From Sinotaia quadrata (lineage: Eukaryota > Mollusca > Gastropoda > Architaenioglossa > Viviparidae), in the NCBI GenBank assembly GCA_028829895.1, contig CM054178.1, positions 86,238,058 through 86,302,057 of the forward strand: 64,000 bases of DNA. Direction: 5' to 3'. Within the stretch, counting starts at the first letter, position 1. Each line of letters opens with the position of its first letter. A program made the translations under genes and the position numbers. Shown piece by piece: positions 40,050 to 53,300 of this stretch. Under the pieces are notes generated by a model that was not told the origin of the DNA, searched no databases, and saw only the letters and a list, made by a program, of their open reading frames with translations.

Positions 40050-40270
40050 CGGTTATGATGATTATTATTATTTAATCATCCATAACTAATTACAAGTTAT
40101 GAAAATCTAAATTTATGTTATTATTAATCCCCCGCCCCCCCCCCCCCAAGACACTACTTGTCTCTCTCACTTAGCGCATATTCGGGCACTGTAAACGTTT
40201 ATTCTCTTCCACAACATTAAAGACAAACATTTACCGTCACACAATATTTCATATACCGTGCATATCATAG
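40050..40270. repeat. Partner of 18185-18365, beyond the right end of copy A
   Basis: Same ordered blocks as in IFI-2 intron 2, with a poly-C tract at 40131-40147. No IFI-2-like exon was found beside it. Confidence 0.65.
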
Positions 40271-41127
40271 CACGTGATATTAAAAATGTTTTGAAACAGA
40301 TTACTATATGTGGAGCTGAAAATGCAAACAGACACACAGATAAAATTCCTTTAATTAAAGTTGAACAAACGTAGAATTCTTTTGATGCTTTAATTGTGAG
40401 ACACTGCAAAGCCAGTCAGACATTTTGTGGTGTAGAAAATCGTATTCAACTTTTAGGCAGTAAAACTTTGATCTCACAATAGATGTAAAATGTTGTCACA
40501 AACATACACAAGTATATATTGCATGCATATTTATATATGCTCATGAATGAGAAATTAATCGGATAGACTGATTTCTCCATAATGTTTTCCCACTTCCGTT
40601 TCGATAATAGTGGTGCAGTTAAAACACTTTATTGCACACAGCTATTGAAATAGTAAATGCCTTATAAACCTCTTCTCTCCAATTAGAGTCCTGGCTGGAA
40701 CGGAACCAGATCGATATGATTACGGCCATTGTAACACGTCTGAACCTGACAAAAGTAAAATGTTTACACCGACCCACCCACCCCTTAGATACGTCTGACT
40801 GTACACAGGAAACAAGAGCTGATCACTGTGTGGAAGCCTACTTCACACCACGTGCTCTGATTACGACATTACTAGTATTTGTTTTAAGCCAGGAAATTGC
40901 GTGCCAAATACTAGTTACTGCTGTTTGCTGTTCAGCTCTACTGGAGTTCGACACCCCCCTTGCCCCCCCCCCCTGCTGGTATTGTCACCGTGTGGATATT
41001 CGGAAATATAGGAGAAGACAAAATGACAGATTTTTGCGATTCCTTTTTCCAATCTTGACTACATCTTCAGCTGTCGGTCATGCGTGCCACACTCCTACCT
41101 TGCAGTGCAGACATTAATGCAATACAC

Positions 41128-42023
41128 CAGGGACCGGTTTCATGGCAGTCGAATCCGCCGATTTTTCTCATGAAGTGTCTGCCAACCGACTTAGGTGCAT
41201 TTTAGCAGCTATGTAGTGTTTTACAGGTGCAACTTTTGATGAGTCTCCTAATTTAGGTCAGTACTGCTAGAGTTATCCCCTCCCAAAAAAATCTAATTCT
41301 CTTTAGCAGCGACCTAAAGCGCATACAGTATGGCTACACCTTTACATAATTTTTTCTTCACAGCTGAAGACACAGGAGAAAAAAACCACTCATTCTCTAT
41401 TTGGATAGTATCAGTCCACTAGACTTTATTGTAATGTGAAAACATTTCAGTGTTTTCGTGTTCAATGTATTAGTATTTTAACCGGAATAGCAGAAAAATT
41501 TAATAACGACGGCCATGAAATGGAATACATGAATAATAGTATTTTTATCATATTAGCGATCATTCTATCAATGTCCGATTGCATGCGATGACTTTTTTAA
41601 AATTAAAACGTCGTTACTACGTCTCTGTTCATACAAAACAGAAGTGTTTTTGACTTTTTGATATACGAATACCATTTATATAAAATGATTATATTTACTA
41701 ATAAGACCTAATGTTCATAGTGAGGTATACAAAGTTAAAATTACACAAAACACACCAAAATTGTCCATCATTTATTATGCGTAGACTATATTTTGTTAAA
41801 TATACATATAATACTCAGTAAAGTCAGAATATTCATGAAAATTGTATAGTAATAATCAATATAAACATGTTTGTAAATAGCATAGGCAAAGAAAGCATTG
41901 GATAGTTTAAGTCGCAAAGGCATGTGCTTCAATATGTTATTATTATAAATATTAGTTTTATGGATGTGTAATTTTTAATTATTAATTTTGAATATAAGTG
42001 TATTTTTCTTACTAAGAAATAAA

Positions 42024-42072
<49 letters not shown>

Positions 42073-42756
42073 AACCACTTCAATCCAGGAGCAGGTCTAC
42101 AGGCTAAAATTGAAATATGATATTTTTCATTCCTAAAACTGGATTATAATGCAAATATATAACTGATTGTTTTATGCAAATTGTGACTCATATTCAAGTT
42201 AAATTTTATGATAATTAATTATATTAATGATAAGCTCAATACATTGGTCGTCACACGACAAACATTGACATGTCATGATAAATCTACAGAAAATCTTCAC
42301 ATAGCAAAGGCACATCCTGCAGCTTATCTCCCAATTTCCAACGTTATTAGCGATTACATCCGTAACGATGATTTTCTGTGAATGACGTCATGCTGAGGTC
42401 TACTAGCGATATTAGTTCAATTAATTCGTGTGCTCGATTCATGGACGAAATAGCATTATGGAATGTAACATCCATCTCCGATTTTTTAAATTTTCTATAT
42501 TGACGTAATCACGTCAAATATCGTGAATGTATTTGTTTCGTCACCCAAATCTGCTGACATTGTTCAAATTTGCCTGTGGGATAGAATTTAATTATAAACT
42601 AGTCATGTGACCGGTCAAGTTGCCAAGTACTTAGCGAGCTTCTATTGGGCAGATGTGAAACGTTACCTACAGCGGTCAACTAACTAGAATGCAACTAGCA
42701 CGCTGTTTGGTCTAGTTCCCTCCTAAGTTAGTTGGCTGTTGTGAAACCGGCCCCAG
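41128..42756. mobile_element. 1.6-kb DNA transposon with ~24-bp inverted repeats, non-autonomous
   Basis: The left end CAGGGACCGGTTTCATGGCA and the reverse complement of the right end CTGGGGCCGGTTTCACAACA are inverted repeats. GGNCCGGTTTCA-type ends recur in animal DNA transposons. The AT-rich interior has no transposase frame. No convincing target-site duplication was found, so the superfamily is unassigned. An (AT)n tract lies at 42030-42068. Confidence 0.55.
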
Positions 42757-42759
42757 ACG

Positions 42760-44370
42760 TTTTGATCGACATATTAATGGCTCGCTGCCAGACTCAGATC
42801 TAGACACGTGCAACATCTGATAGTATGATTAAAGTAACAAATGGGTAGATCAAGGTCACTGGTTGTATTAATGACACAATGTGCAAATAAAATGTTTTGT
42901 AAGGAACAATATAACAAATGATTTAAAGGAAAACCAGTTTGCACACTTCTGTAAGGAGAATAATTCCATTACAATCTTTATCTTACAAATTATAATAACT
43001 TGCAATGTGCTGCCTCTGCTAGGGAAGTAGAGTTGCAGATATTGTAAACTTGCAGAGCATGTAGTCTCGAATATGTGCACACACACTTTATCTGGAACTG
43101 GATCAAAGACATTATATACACGTGCGTTTTAAGTACTCTGGTTAGGAAACAAAAACAACCTGAAGCATGTATAGACTCGTTTTAAGAATGTATCAAATGC
43201 TGTTGTTTAGTATATGCACGACATTTAGGTACACAAAATAACCGTTGCCAGAAAGTTAAAATAAGTCACCCGTCTTCACAGGACAGCATGCTGCCATAGC
43301 CACTCATAACACCCTGTCTGTCCTAATAAAACTGTCGAACACAATCTGTTATACTTAAAAATGTTAACATTTACTTAAGACGTCAGTACTCACTACCTAT
43401 GCACTGATGCCTTATCACATTAATGAAAGTCGACAGCACACTACATCTATACATAAACAGTCTCACTAAAATAAGTATGAAATATAAGTCAATGAAAGAA
43501 ACGTTTAACATTCATATTGGTCAAGAAGAGATACTGTTTCATAACTGTATACCTGTAAGGAATACCCAATACAGATTTTGTCAGCTAGGATGGAAGAAAT
43601 GGGGAGGGAGGAAGCCCTGACTGGTTCAATCATCTCCGGTACCACTGAAAAGATTGCAAATGTCCATAGTGTAGATATCATTATTTAACACAATTCATTA
43701 TCAGCAATTACAGCTAATTGTGGTATTTCAATTAAGTTAATTATTTTCCCATTTATACTTTGATGAGCGAGGTTAACAGACGGGCGGTCATTTTAACGAG
43801 TTAATTTGGATCATGAAGATCATCATTTGACACCAGGTGCGTGTGTCAGACGGGAAGCCAGAGGAGCAACCCCAGCGAGACTAGAGACGACAATGACCTG
43901 ACAGAATGAGCAAGCTACATACAGCAAGTATATAATATTTTGTCTCCATCGCTTTTCCTGCACAAATAAGCAGCCAGCGTCAACGGCACATGCCCTTTGA
44001 ACTGTAACACTCTTCCTTCTTCTACCTGGGAAGCCTAGAAAACGATGATAACCAGTTAGATGTGCCGGTTATGTCACTGCTGATTGTAATAGTTTCCCAT
44101 GCAGAAAAATGTACTAATCATTTAGATGTGTATGTGTGTGTCATCTTTACTTTGAGTACACTCAATTTTTGAAGTGTACTAAAAACTCTGTAAGTAATCT
44201 AAAATTTAATCTATTAGTAAAAGTCTCGGTGCACATACAGTTAGCTATGAGTAAGTAGGATTAAGTAGGACATAGTAACTAAACAATAAATTGTGTAAGC
44301 AATATGCAGAATACTAACAAATAATATGTACCTCTGGTGAGCAATCGAACATGTTAAAATAAATAGGCTT
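42760..44370. other. Intergenic region without a recognised gene
   Basis: Unique sequence on both strands; short open frames show no recognisable domain. Confidence 0.4.
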
Positions 44371-44380
44371 GCCTGCTTGC

Positions 44381-44464
44381 TTATTTCCTAGGATTATTCG
44401 TGGAACAAAGGGCCTCGACAACAGATCTCCAGCGCACTTGATTCTGGGCAGCCTTTTTCAGTTC
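44381..44464 (-). pseudogene. 3' end of a LINE reverse-transcriptase ORF (RTE-like fragment)
   Basis: The minus strand reads GELKKAAQNQVRWRSVVEA then LCSTNNPRK and a TAA stop. (A.DR..WR.LVEALCST) is the characteristic C-terminal signature of RTE/jockey-type LINE polyproteins. Only this tail survives, as expected of a 5'-truncated insertion; the next bases upstream are out of frame. Confidence 0.6.
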
Positions 44465-44469
44465 ACCCA

Positions 44470-45460
44470 CGTGACCTTAGCACTAGTTGGCTTCATGGAT
44501 CTGAAAAGACAAAATTACAACCCATCTTGGCAGCAAAGGCATGAATGTTTGAATAAGTTCAATTAAAAGAAAAAAAGGGGGGAAAGCAATTTCCCCACCT
44601 AATGAATGAAGTCTATACTAATAAACCATCCCTAGAAAACAAGGAAATCCAGTTATAAGATGCTACCTGACCACAGGACTACTATAAACTAACACTAGTG
44701 AGGGTAATAATGGTTCCACAGCATATTAAAATGTTTGACGACAACGACGGTGATGTTGTTGACGACGACAACGATGATAAACAAAGAAAATTCACGATAA
44801 AAAATAGTGATTACGTCAGAAATAAGAGTAAACACTACAAATGCGGAATAAAAATAACGTTAATAACACTAATATTAGTAAACACTACAAGTTTAACCCA
44901 AATACGAAATAAACATAACGTTAATAACACTAATATTAGTAATAGTGAATGCAGTGTTGAGGACTTGCACAGGGTACACTTAGCTAAATCAAGAGTATAC
45001 AGATACGACATAGTACGGGAACACAAACCACACATATCATACATTAACTTTATGCAGACTTATGACACCTGGCGAAAGCAATTCACTGAAACTGGAACCA
45101 ATCGAGTCTAGCCATTACAATCACGTCACAGAGTTAACACCGGCGCACTTTCTATTGTCTGTAATTCAGGAGTTCAGAGATGAATAACAATAATAATTTT
45201 CAATAATAATTATTATTATCATGATTATTATTATTGAAAGAAGAAATAATAAAATATGTTCTCCTCATCCCAAATTATAAAGGAAGAAAGAAATTTTAAA
45301 AGCATCCAAGGTCATAATCTAATGTCACGTAGTCCCAAATCCAATTCCATTATTCCACTTACAAAGCATCATCTCTTATTCGGAAACTACCGCTTCGAGA
45401 AGTGCGAACGATTTGAGATGTTATTCCTCTACCCAAAACAGATGTACATATCCTCTCTTT
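44470..45460. other. Intergenic region without a recognised gene
   Basis: A ~60-bp segment with ataaaaataacgttaataac is tandemly duplicated at 44845-44945. AT-rich inverted ATT/AAT words occur at 45188-45240. Frames through these are not gene-like. Confidence 0.45.
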
Positions 45461-45485
45461 CTCATGATGATGATGATCATCATCA

Positions 45486-45781
45486 TCATAACCAAGATGA
45501 GTGTGTGAACAATAACAAGAAATATAAAATTTATTTAACAATATCAATCTATCTACACACACTAGACAACATGTAGTATTTAATCAAATCTAAAATATAG
45601 ACGTACAAAACACACACACATTATGTATGATGATCATCATACATAATGTGTGTGTGTTTTGTACGTCTATATTTTAGATTTGATTAAATACTACATGTTG
45701 TCTAGTGTGTGTAGATAGATTGATATTGTTAAATAAATTTTATATTTCTTGTTATTGTTCACACACTCATCTTGGTTATGA
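45486..45781. repeat. Perfect 296-bp palindrome, no spacer
   Basis: Two 148-bp arms are exact reverse complements meeting between 45633 and 45634 at TGATGA|TCATCA. The right arm continues into copy B and matches copy A near 23457-23580; the left arm is its inverted copy. A second 26-bp ATG/CAT palindrome (45464-45489) overlaps the left end. Confidence 0.95.
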
Positions 45782-46313
45782 ATTCAGAAGAAAAATGTAT
45801 TCGCCATGATATGGGGGCATATATAATAGTCAGCAGTCGGGCATAAAGGAACCTTTGAAACGTGGATGGTCTACCACGGTATATTGGTAATTTGCCAGGT
45901 CAGTGTTACTCGAAGTATCTAGGATTCTAGGTGTACGGGTGACTGACCTACGGATCCCATTTGAGAAATACGTTATATTCTAGATGGAAAATATAATATA
46001 ATCCTCAGAAATTAAGAGGCACTTTTCCTTTTCAAAAATACCTACCGTACTATTAGTAAAACTCACCGTTAACATTTGACTGGATTCGTGCAAATAAATA
46101 ACGTTCTGTTAGTAAAACTCTTCGTTTCTTGCTATCGAATGAAAGTTAAAGAGTTCAGACATGCCAAACATGCTTTGACATTGTTATTTTTTCTTTCTAT
46201 TTTTTCAGATAGTTGCAATTTTTCTTCTTACTTTTACTTGATTTTCTTAGTAAGAAGAAATATATAAATAGGTTCTATACATTCAGAAAACCTCTTTTAA
46301 TGTTTGTCATGTA

Positions 46314-46315
<2 letters not shown>

Positions 46316-46372
<57 letters not shown>
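46316..46372. repeat. (GT)n microsatellite, copy B
   Basis: About 28 GT units; the copy A equivalent at 24197-24262 is interrupted. Confidence 0.95.
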
Positions 46373-46373
<1 letters not shown>

Positions 46374-46494
46374 GTGTTAATGACCGATCGTAGCACAATA
46401 TATTAAAAATGATTAAAAGCAGATGACTTTTTTTAGATACAGCGGCAATCTCACATAACGTGATTTCAAACCAGCGTTTATTGAGCGGACTTGT

Positions 46495-46610
46495 ATTCAG
46501 CAAGCAAGGGGAATAACTAGATTTGAACTCGCAACATAGAAAAATATTGAGTAAACTTGTATTCAGCAAGCAAGGGGAATAACTAGATTTGAACTCGCAA
46601 CATATGGAAA
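46495..46610. repeat. ~60-bp tandem duplication in copy B
   Basis: The segment with cttgtattcagcaagcaagg and aataactagatttgaactcg occurs twice in tandem, once in copy A (24390-24440). Confidence 0.9.
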
Positions 46611-47837
46611 AATATGACCAAAAAACGAAAGAATAAATAAAGGCACATTTTCAAAGTTTTTTTTTAATTTTTTGGCCGGGGGTGGGGGGGACACTGGACT
46701 TTCCACAAGTAAGTACCATATTTCATTCGATCGACTTCAGATATTGCACACAAACAAATAAAAACAATTTACAAAATCCAAACGAAGCATATTTATTGCA
46801 AAAGGAGAGCACAATAGAGTATGTATGAACGAAAAGCATCAGACAGCAGAACTCAACATTTGAATTCGTGTAATTCGAAAGTGTGTGTGTGCGTATGTGT
46901 GTGTCCATGCGTGGTGGCGTGCGTGAGTGTGTTCGCGAGCGTGCGAGTATGTTTATGTGAGAGAGAGAGGTAGAAAAACGAATTTTGAGTAACTGAAGTG
47001 TAAATTTATTAAGCAGTGTGAAAAATACTGGAATGTAATTAATGGTTGAAGGGGGTCGAAGAGTGCAGTCACTTGATAACGTTGGTTATATAGAAATCAA
47101 AGGCAGAGTAATGTTCAGTCTCAAATGTGCTTTAATCTGCAAGGTTTATGTCTCTCCCATCCCCCACAAGACCCATCCCTATTTTACAACTAACAAAAGT
47201 TACATTTGTTTCACAATTCGCATTTTGGGGGGGGAAAATCGCCATGGAAAAAATAAAACTAAAGATTTTCAGTCGAAAAATGCCGGTCTTTTGTACACAC
47301 GTTGTTTTCTATAATTTTTATTTATATAATATGTGAACAGCGAAAGCGGCGGAAGCCGGAAGCGTCCCCTACATTCTAACTAATTAAGCAAAATACTGGA
47401 TAACTTGCTTTGTATACCCAAAAGTTGGAAAAGAATGTGGTTTTAATGTTTTGGAATCTTATGGATTAGTATTCAACAATATTTTATATTAATATAATAT
47501 TTAATAAAATAGAGGACTAAATTTAAATTATCAACATACAGTGCTAATTTCTATTAATTATTATATTTGCCTTAAATTTTAAAAATTATTTCACATTGAG
47601 AAACAAAATTAAAAAATAAAATAAGATTCTGATTAAATTTGATTGATGTCCCATGCAGATTTATTTCTACATCACCATGATGGGACTCTCGGATTACTTC
47701 TGACAACATTGGCATTCTGCACGAGAGAAAAATAGTGAATGAATAAAACTAACTTTAATTGAAAATGAGAAAATTACCGTCAACAAAATATTGTACTATA
47801 GAAATACATTTAAGGAAATGATACTGGAAAGAACTAA

Positions 47838-47975
47838 AGTCATTCATCATTATATTCATTCATTAGTTAGTTTATCTACTATAGTCATTCATCATTATAT
47901 TCATTCATTAGTTAGTTTATCTACTATAGTCATTCATCATTATATTCATTCATTAGTTAGTTTATCTACTATTAA
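47838..47975. repeat. 45-bp tandem repeat, three copies in copy B
   Basis: agtcattcatcattatattc then attcattagttagtttatct actat, three identical copies. Copy A has one (25614-25660). Confidence 0.95.
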
Positions 47976-48149
47976 TTTACTCGTTCGTCCATCTACGTCT
48001 GTGTCTCCATCTAAACAACTAACGTATCTGTAATATCATATTCTATGTATGTGTGTGTGCGTGCATGCGTGCGCGCGGCCTGTTAGGGGTTTTCAAACAT
48101 TCAGTTAGTCGCACAAAAATATCTGCCTAAATTATATTTTACTTATTTA

Positions 48150-50390
48150 ATTTTTGCACTAAACTTTATAATGAAACTTTTATTATAAAATGTATAATAC
48201 AAATCATGTAGAGTAATAATGTTTAGTAATGAAAGTTATTTAATAAACTTTGTAATGAAAATTAGGAAATAGAATTGGTAATGAAAGTTGTGTAATTGAA
48301 TTTATAATGAAAGTTATGTAACAGAATTAGTAATGAAAATTATATAGCAGAATTTGTAATGAAAATTATATAGCAGAATTTGTAATGAAAATTAAATAGC
48401 AGAATTTGAAATGAAATTTAATTAGCAGTCTTTGCACTGAAATTTATGTAAGAAACTTTGACAAACTTTGAAAGTTATGAAACAGATTATGTAAAATTAT
48501 GTAACGAAATTTGTTAGGAATGTTATGCAACATAATAGATAAAGAAAGTTATGTAAAAGAATTTATAGGGAATATGTAATGGAATTTGTAAAGAAAATTA
48601 TATAATAGAATGTATGTAACAGAATTAGTAATTAATGTTCTGAAACAAAAGTTGTAATAACAATTAAATAACAGAATTTAGAATTTAGAATTTGAAATTT
48701 ATGTAACACCATTATAATGAAAGTTATGTAACAAGATTTGTAATGAAAGTTATGTAACAAAATTTGTAACGAAAGCTATATAACAGAATATGTAATGAAA
48801 GTTATATAACAGAATTTGCAATGAAATTTATTTAACATAATTTGTAATGAAAGTTTAATTTCAGAATTTGTAATGAAACGTAGATAATATAATTTGACCT
48901 TAAGTTATGAAAAGTAATATGTAATGAAAGTTTTGTAATAGAATATGTAATGAAATGTATGTACAAGAAATTGTAATGAAACTGAAATTTTGTATTCCTA
49001 ATTAAAGTTATGAAACACAGATTGTAATTACAGTTATATAATTTATTTGTACTGAAAGTTAGGTAACAGAATTTGTAATGAAGGTTATATAACAGAATTT
49101 GTAATGAAAATAATATAACAGAATATGTAATGACATTTATTTAAAAGAATTTGTAAAGAAAGTTAAATAAAAGAATGAATTTGTAATGAAACTTATATAA
49201 TACAATTTGACATAAAGTTATGTAACATAATTTGCAATGAAAGTTCTATAAAAGAATGTTTAAGAATATGTAACGGAATTTGAAATGAAAGTTAAGTCAG
49301 AATTTCTAATGAAAGTTATGTTACAGAATTCGTAATAAACTTTATATAACAGAATTTGTAATTAAAGTTATATAACAGAATTTTAATAAAATTTATTTAA
49401 CAGAATTTGTAAAGAAATTTAAATAACAGAATTTATAATGAAGATCAGATAACAGAATTTGAAGTAAAGTTATGTTTTATAATTTGTAACGAAAGTTATG
49501 TAGCAGAATATGTAATGAAAGTTATATAACACAATATCTATTTAAAGTTATGAAACAGAATTTGTACCCAAAGATATATAACAGAATTCGCAATTAAATT
49601 TATTAACAGAATTTATAATGAAAGTTAAAAAACAGAATTTGTACTGAAAATTAGATAACTAAATTTGAAATGGAGTTATGAAACAGAATTTGTACTGAAA
49701 GTTATATAACAGAATTTGTTATGAAAGCTAAGTTTGTAATTAAAATTATTTAACAGAATTTTAATCAAGGTTATCTCAAAGAAATTTTAATGAAAGATGT
49801 GTTAAAGAAATTCTAATAAAAGTTATTTAACAGAATTTGGAATGAAAGTTACGTAACAGAATTTATAATGAATGATATGGAAAAATAATTTAAAATGAAA
49901 ATTATGTAAAGGAAATAGCATTAAAAATTATTTAACCTAATTTGTATTGAATGGTATGGAACGTAAAAGAATGTGTAATGAAATTTACGTAACAGAAATT
50001 GTAATGAAAGTTATGTAACAGAATTTTTATGAAAGATATAGAACAAATTTATAATGAAACTTAGATAACAGAGTTTGCTATAAGGATTATATATCAGAAA
50101 TCGCAATGAATGTTATGTAACAGAATTTGTAATGAAAGTTATGTATCAGAATTTGTAATGAAATGTAGATAACATGATTTGCTATAAAGGTTATGTAACA
50201 AATATTGTAATGAATGTTATTTAACAGAATTTGTAATGAAAGCTATTTAACAGTAATTGTAATGAAAGTTATGTAACAGAAATTCTAAAGAAAGTTATGT
50301 AACAGAGTTTGTAATGAAAGTTATATAACAGAATTTGTAATGAAAGTTGTGTAACTGAATTTGTTAATTATAATTTATAATGAAAATTAC
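48150..50390. repeat. Degenerate 26-bp satellite, copy B, overlapping the 3' end of IFI-4
   Basis: Same satellite as at 25.9-27.4 kb but about 0.8 kb longer. It contributes the last seven codons and stop of IFI-4. Confidence 0.9.
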
Positions 50391-53300
50391 GCAAAACTTG
50401 CACACCATCAGAGTCCGTCACGACCTTTGTTGTTTCATAACCAAAAAGTCCAGTAAAGAAACTCCCTATCGCTCCAATACCAGACGCACCAGCGGCCTGC
50501 AATAAGAAAACAAGAAAATTACATGGCCTGTTTGTCATTTTTCTGTTGCTAATAAACTACCATTTAAGTTTCTCACACATACACAAGAAAATATTCATTA
50601 CAAATGACAGCTTTGTAAAGGCGTTGTTTAAGTAGAATTGTTTCAATGTGATACTGCGATAATCTTACTTAAAAGATTTTCAGTGATAAGGTGCACAATT
50701 AACTAAAACGGAGTATCCATTAAGTTAACTGGAGGAGAGGGGTACTGGTTTCAGTATAAAACATAATTATGGAACTGAGGGATAAAAGTATGTTACTTTT
50801 TTAAAATTATTAATTTCGTAGAGTGAACATAAACACATCAAAACATTACATATGGCAATAAACATTATTACTCTATAAAATAAATTATTGGAAGCAAATA
50901 AATAAAATTGAACATGGCGACACAACAAAACCCCATCGCAGAGTCTTCAACACCAAACACAACTGCAAAGATTAACGGTAATAAATGGGTGAAAAAAAAT
51001 GGCTTGCCTGCAAAGTGCCGACTACTCCCGCTCCATAGCCAGTCGTAGCAGTCAAAGACATCGCTTTTGCAGCCAAGGACCCGGCTGCGATTCCTCCTGC
51101 TCCAAAACCTGCTGCAGCAAGTGCAAATGGAGCTGCGACAACGGCAGCCACTCCGCCGGCAACTGGTAGAGCGTATTTCCGGAAAGCGCTGCTCTCTGTG
51201 TACAGAAAGAAATTCCAGCACAAAATGAGAACGAAAGTCCGAGTGTAGATTTTAGCTGAAAATTTGTACGTGTAACACACGTGTGTCAAATATATGGCCC
51301 ACGGGCCAAATCCGATCCGCCAAGCTGTTTTATCCGGCCCACTAAGCGTAATTATGTATATTATTTTTAACAAATCTTTTAATTTCTACATTAAAAATGT
51401 ATCCTTTTCTTTTCTAAAGCCGCATTGTGGAAATCACAACCCGGGGAAAGTAGACTTCAAAACGTTGTCCAGTCGTTCATACACATATGGTAAACCGCAT
51501 AGACATCACTCACATATCGCAGACAGCTCATATATTCCAACTCACTCACATATCAGTCGCTCACATACCACAAGTCGCTCACCAATCATATCACAAGTCG
51601 CTCACATAACAAGTCGTTCACATATATCACAGTCGCTCACCAATCATATCACAGTCGTCACCAATCATATCACAGTCGCTCACCAATCATATCACAAGTC
51701 GCTCACATAACATAAGTCGTTCACATATCAAAAACCGCTCACTTATCACAAACCGTTCACATATCACAAACTGCTCACATATCGCAAACCGCTCACTTAT
51801 CATAAGTCGATGATTATCACAAACCGTTCACATATCACAAACTGCTCACATATCGCAAACCGCTCACTTATCATAAGTCGATGATTATCACAAACCGTTC
51901 ACATATCACAAACTGCTCACATATCACAAGTCGCTCACATATCGTCCATTCTTTTCAGGTACAAGAAGAACATGCCCCTGACACTCACCCAGTTCACGGG
52001 TGAGAGGAAAGGGTGGAATTGATATCACGGATCAAGGGTATAGATGGCCTAACGCACAGGGCCATAGACCCTCACTTCTATATTCTATTTTTAAAACATT
52101 CATTTCAATAATACTCAAATAATTTATTATTAATTATTATTTATAAATAATTAATAAAAATTGATGCAGATCTGTTCTTATTAAATATTTTAAATTAATA
52201 GTAACGGGAGTTGTTGTGAGTGCTTGATTACATTATACACGTGTCAGCGGGATGAGGGGAGGTTTCGATTCACGTAAATCTACACATTTTAAACTTTCCT
52301 TTAACTTTATATTATGAGAATAACAAAATGCATAAAAGATAACATAAATATAATTCAGTTTTACGAAATATATAAAGTTGTGACAAAACAAAGAAGAACT
52401 TACACAACTTCTGAATGCCCGCGCAATATTTAAAGTGTGATATTCAGCTTTAATAACCATGAAGTGTGATATTCAGCCTAAATATGCATGAAGTGTGATA
52501 CACATCCTACATACGCATGAAGTGTGATATTCAACCTAAATCTGCATGAAGTATGATATTCAACCTTAATATGCATGAAATGTGAAATTCAGCCTTACAA
52601 TGCTTGAGGTGTGAAATTCAGCTTTACTATGCTTGAGTTGTGATATTCAGCCTTACTATGCTTGAGGTGTGATATTCAGCCTTACTATGCTTGAGTTGTG
52701 ATATTCAGCCTTACAATGCTTGAGGTGTGATATTCAGCCTTACTATGCTTGAGTTGTGATATTCAGCCTTACTATGCTTGAGTTGTGATATTCAGCCTTA
52801 CTATGCTTGAGTTGTGATATTCAGCCTTACTATGCTTGAGGTGTGATATTCAGCCTTACTATGCTTGAGTTGTGATATTCAGCCTTACTATGCTTGAGTT
52901 GTGATATTCAGCCTTACTATGCATGACGTGCGATATTCAGACTTAATATGTTTGAAGTGTGATAAGCCTAAATAACCATGAAGCGTGATATTCAGTATAA
53001 TTATGTATGAAGCGTGATGACCAACCTAAATATATATGAAGTGTGATATTCAACCTTAATAACCGGGATATTTTATATTTAACCTAAATATGTACTAGTG
53101 CAACATAGAGCCTAAATATGCATGAAGTGTGATATTCAGTCTAAATATGCATGAAGTGTGATGTTCAGTCTAAATATGCATGAAGTGTGATGTTCAGTCT
53201 AAATATGCATGAATTGTGATGTTCAGTCTAAATATGCATGAATTGTGATGTTCAGTCTAAATATGCATGAAGTGTGATGTTCAGTCTAAATATGCATGAA

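Noticed and set aside
40716..41117. 133-aa plus-strand open frame
   Set aside because: No recognisable domain or splice context, and it crosses a poly-C stretch.
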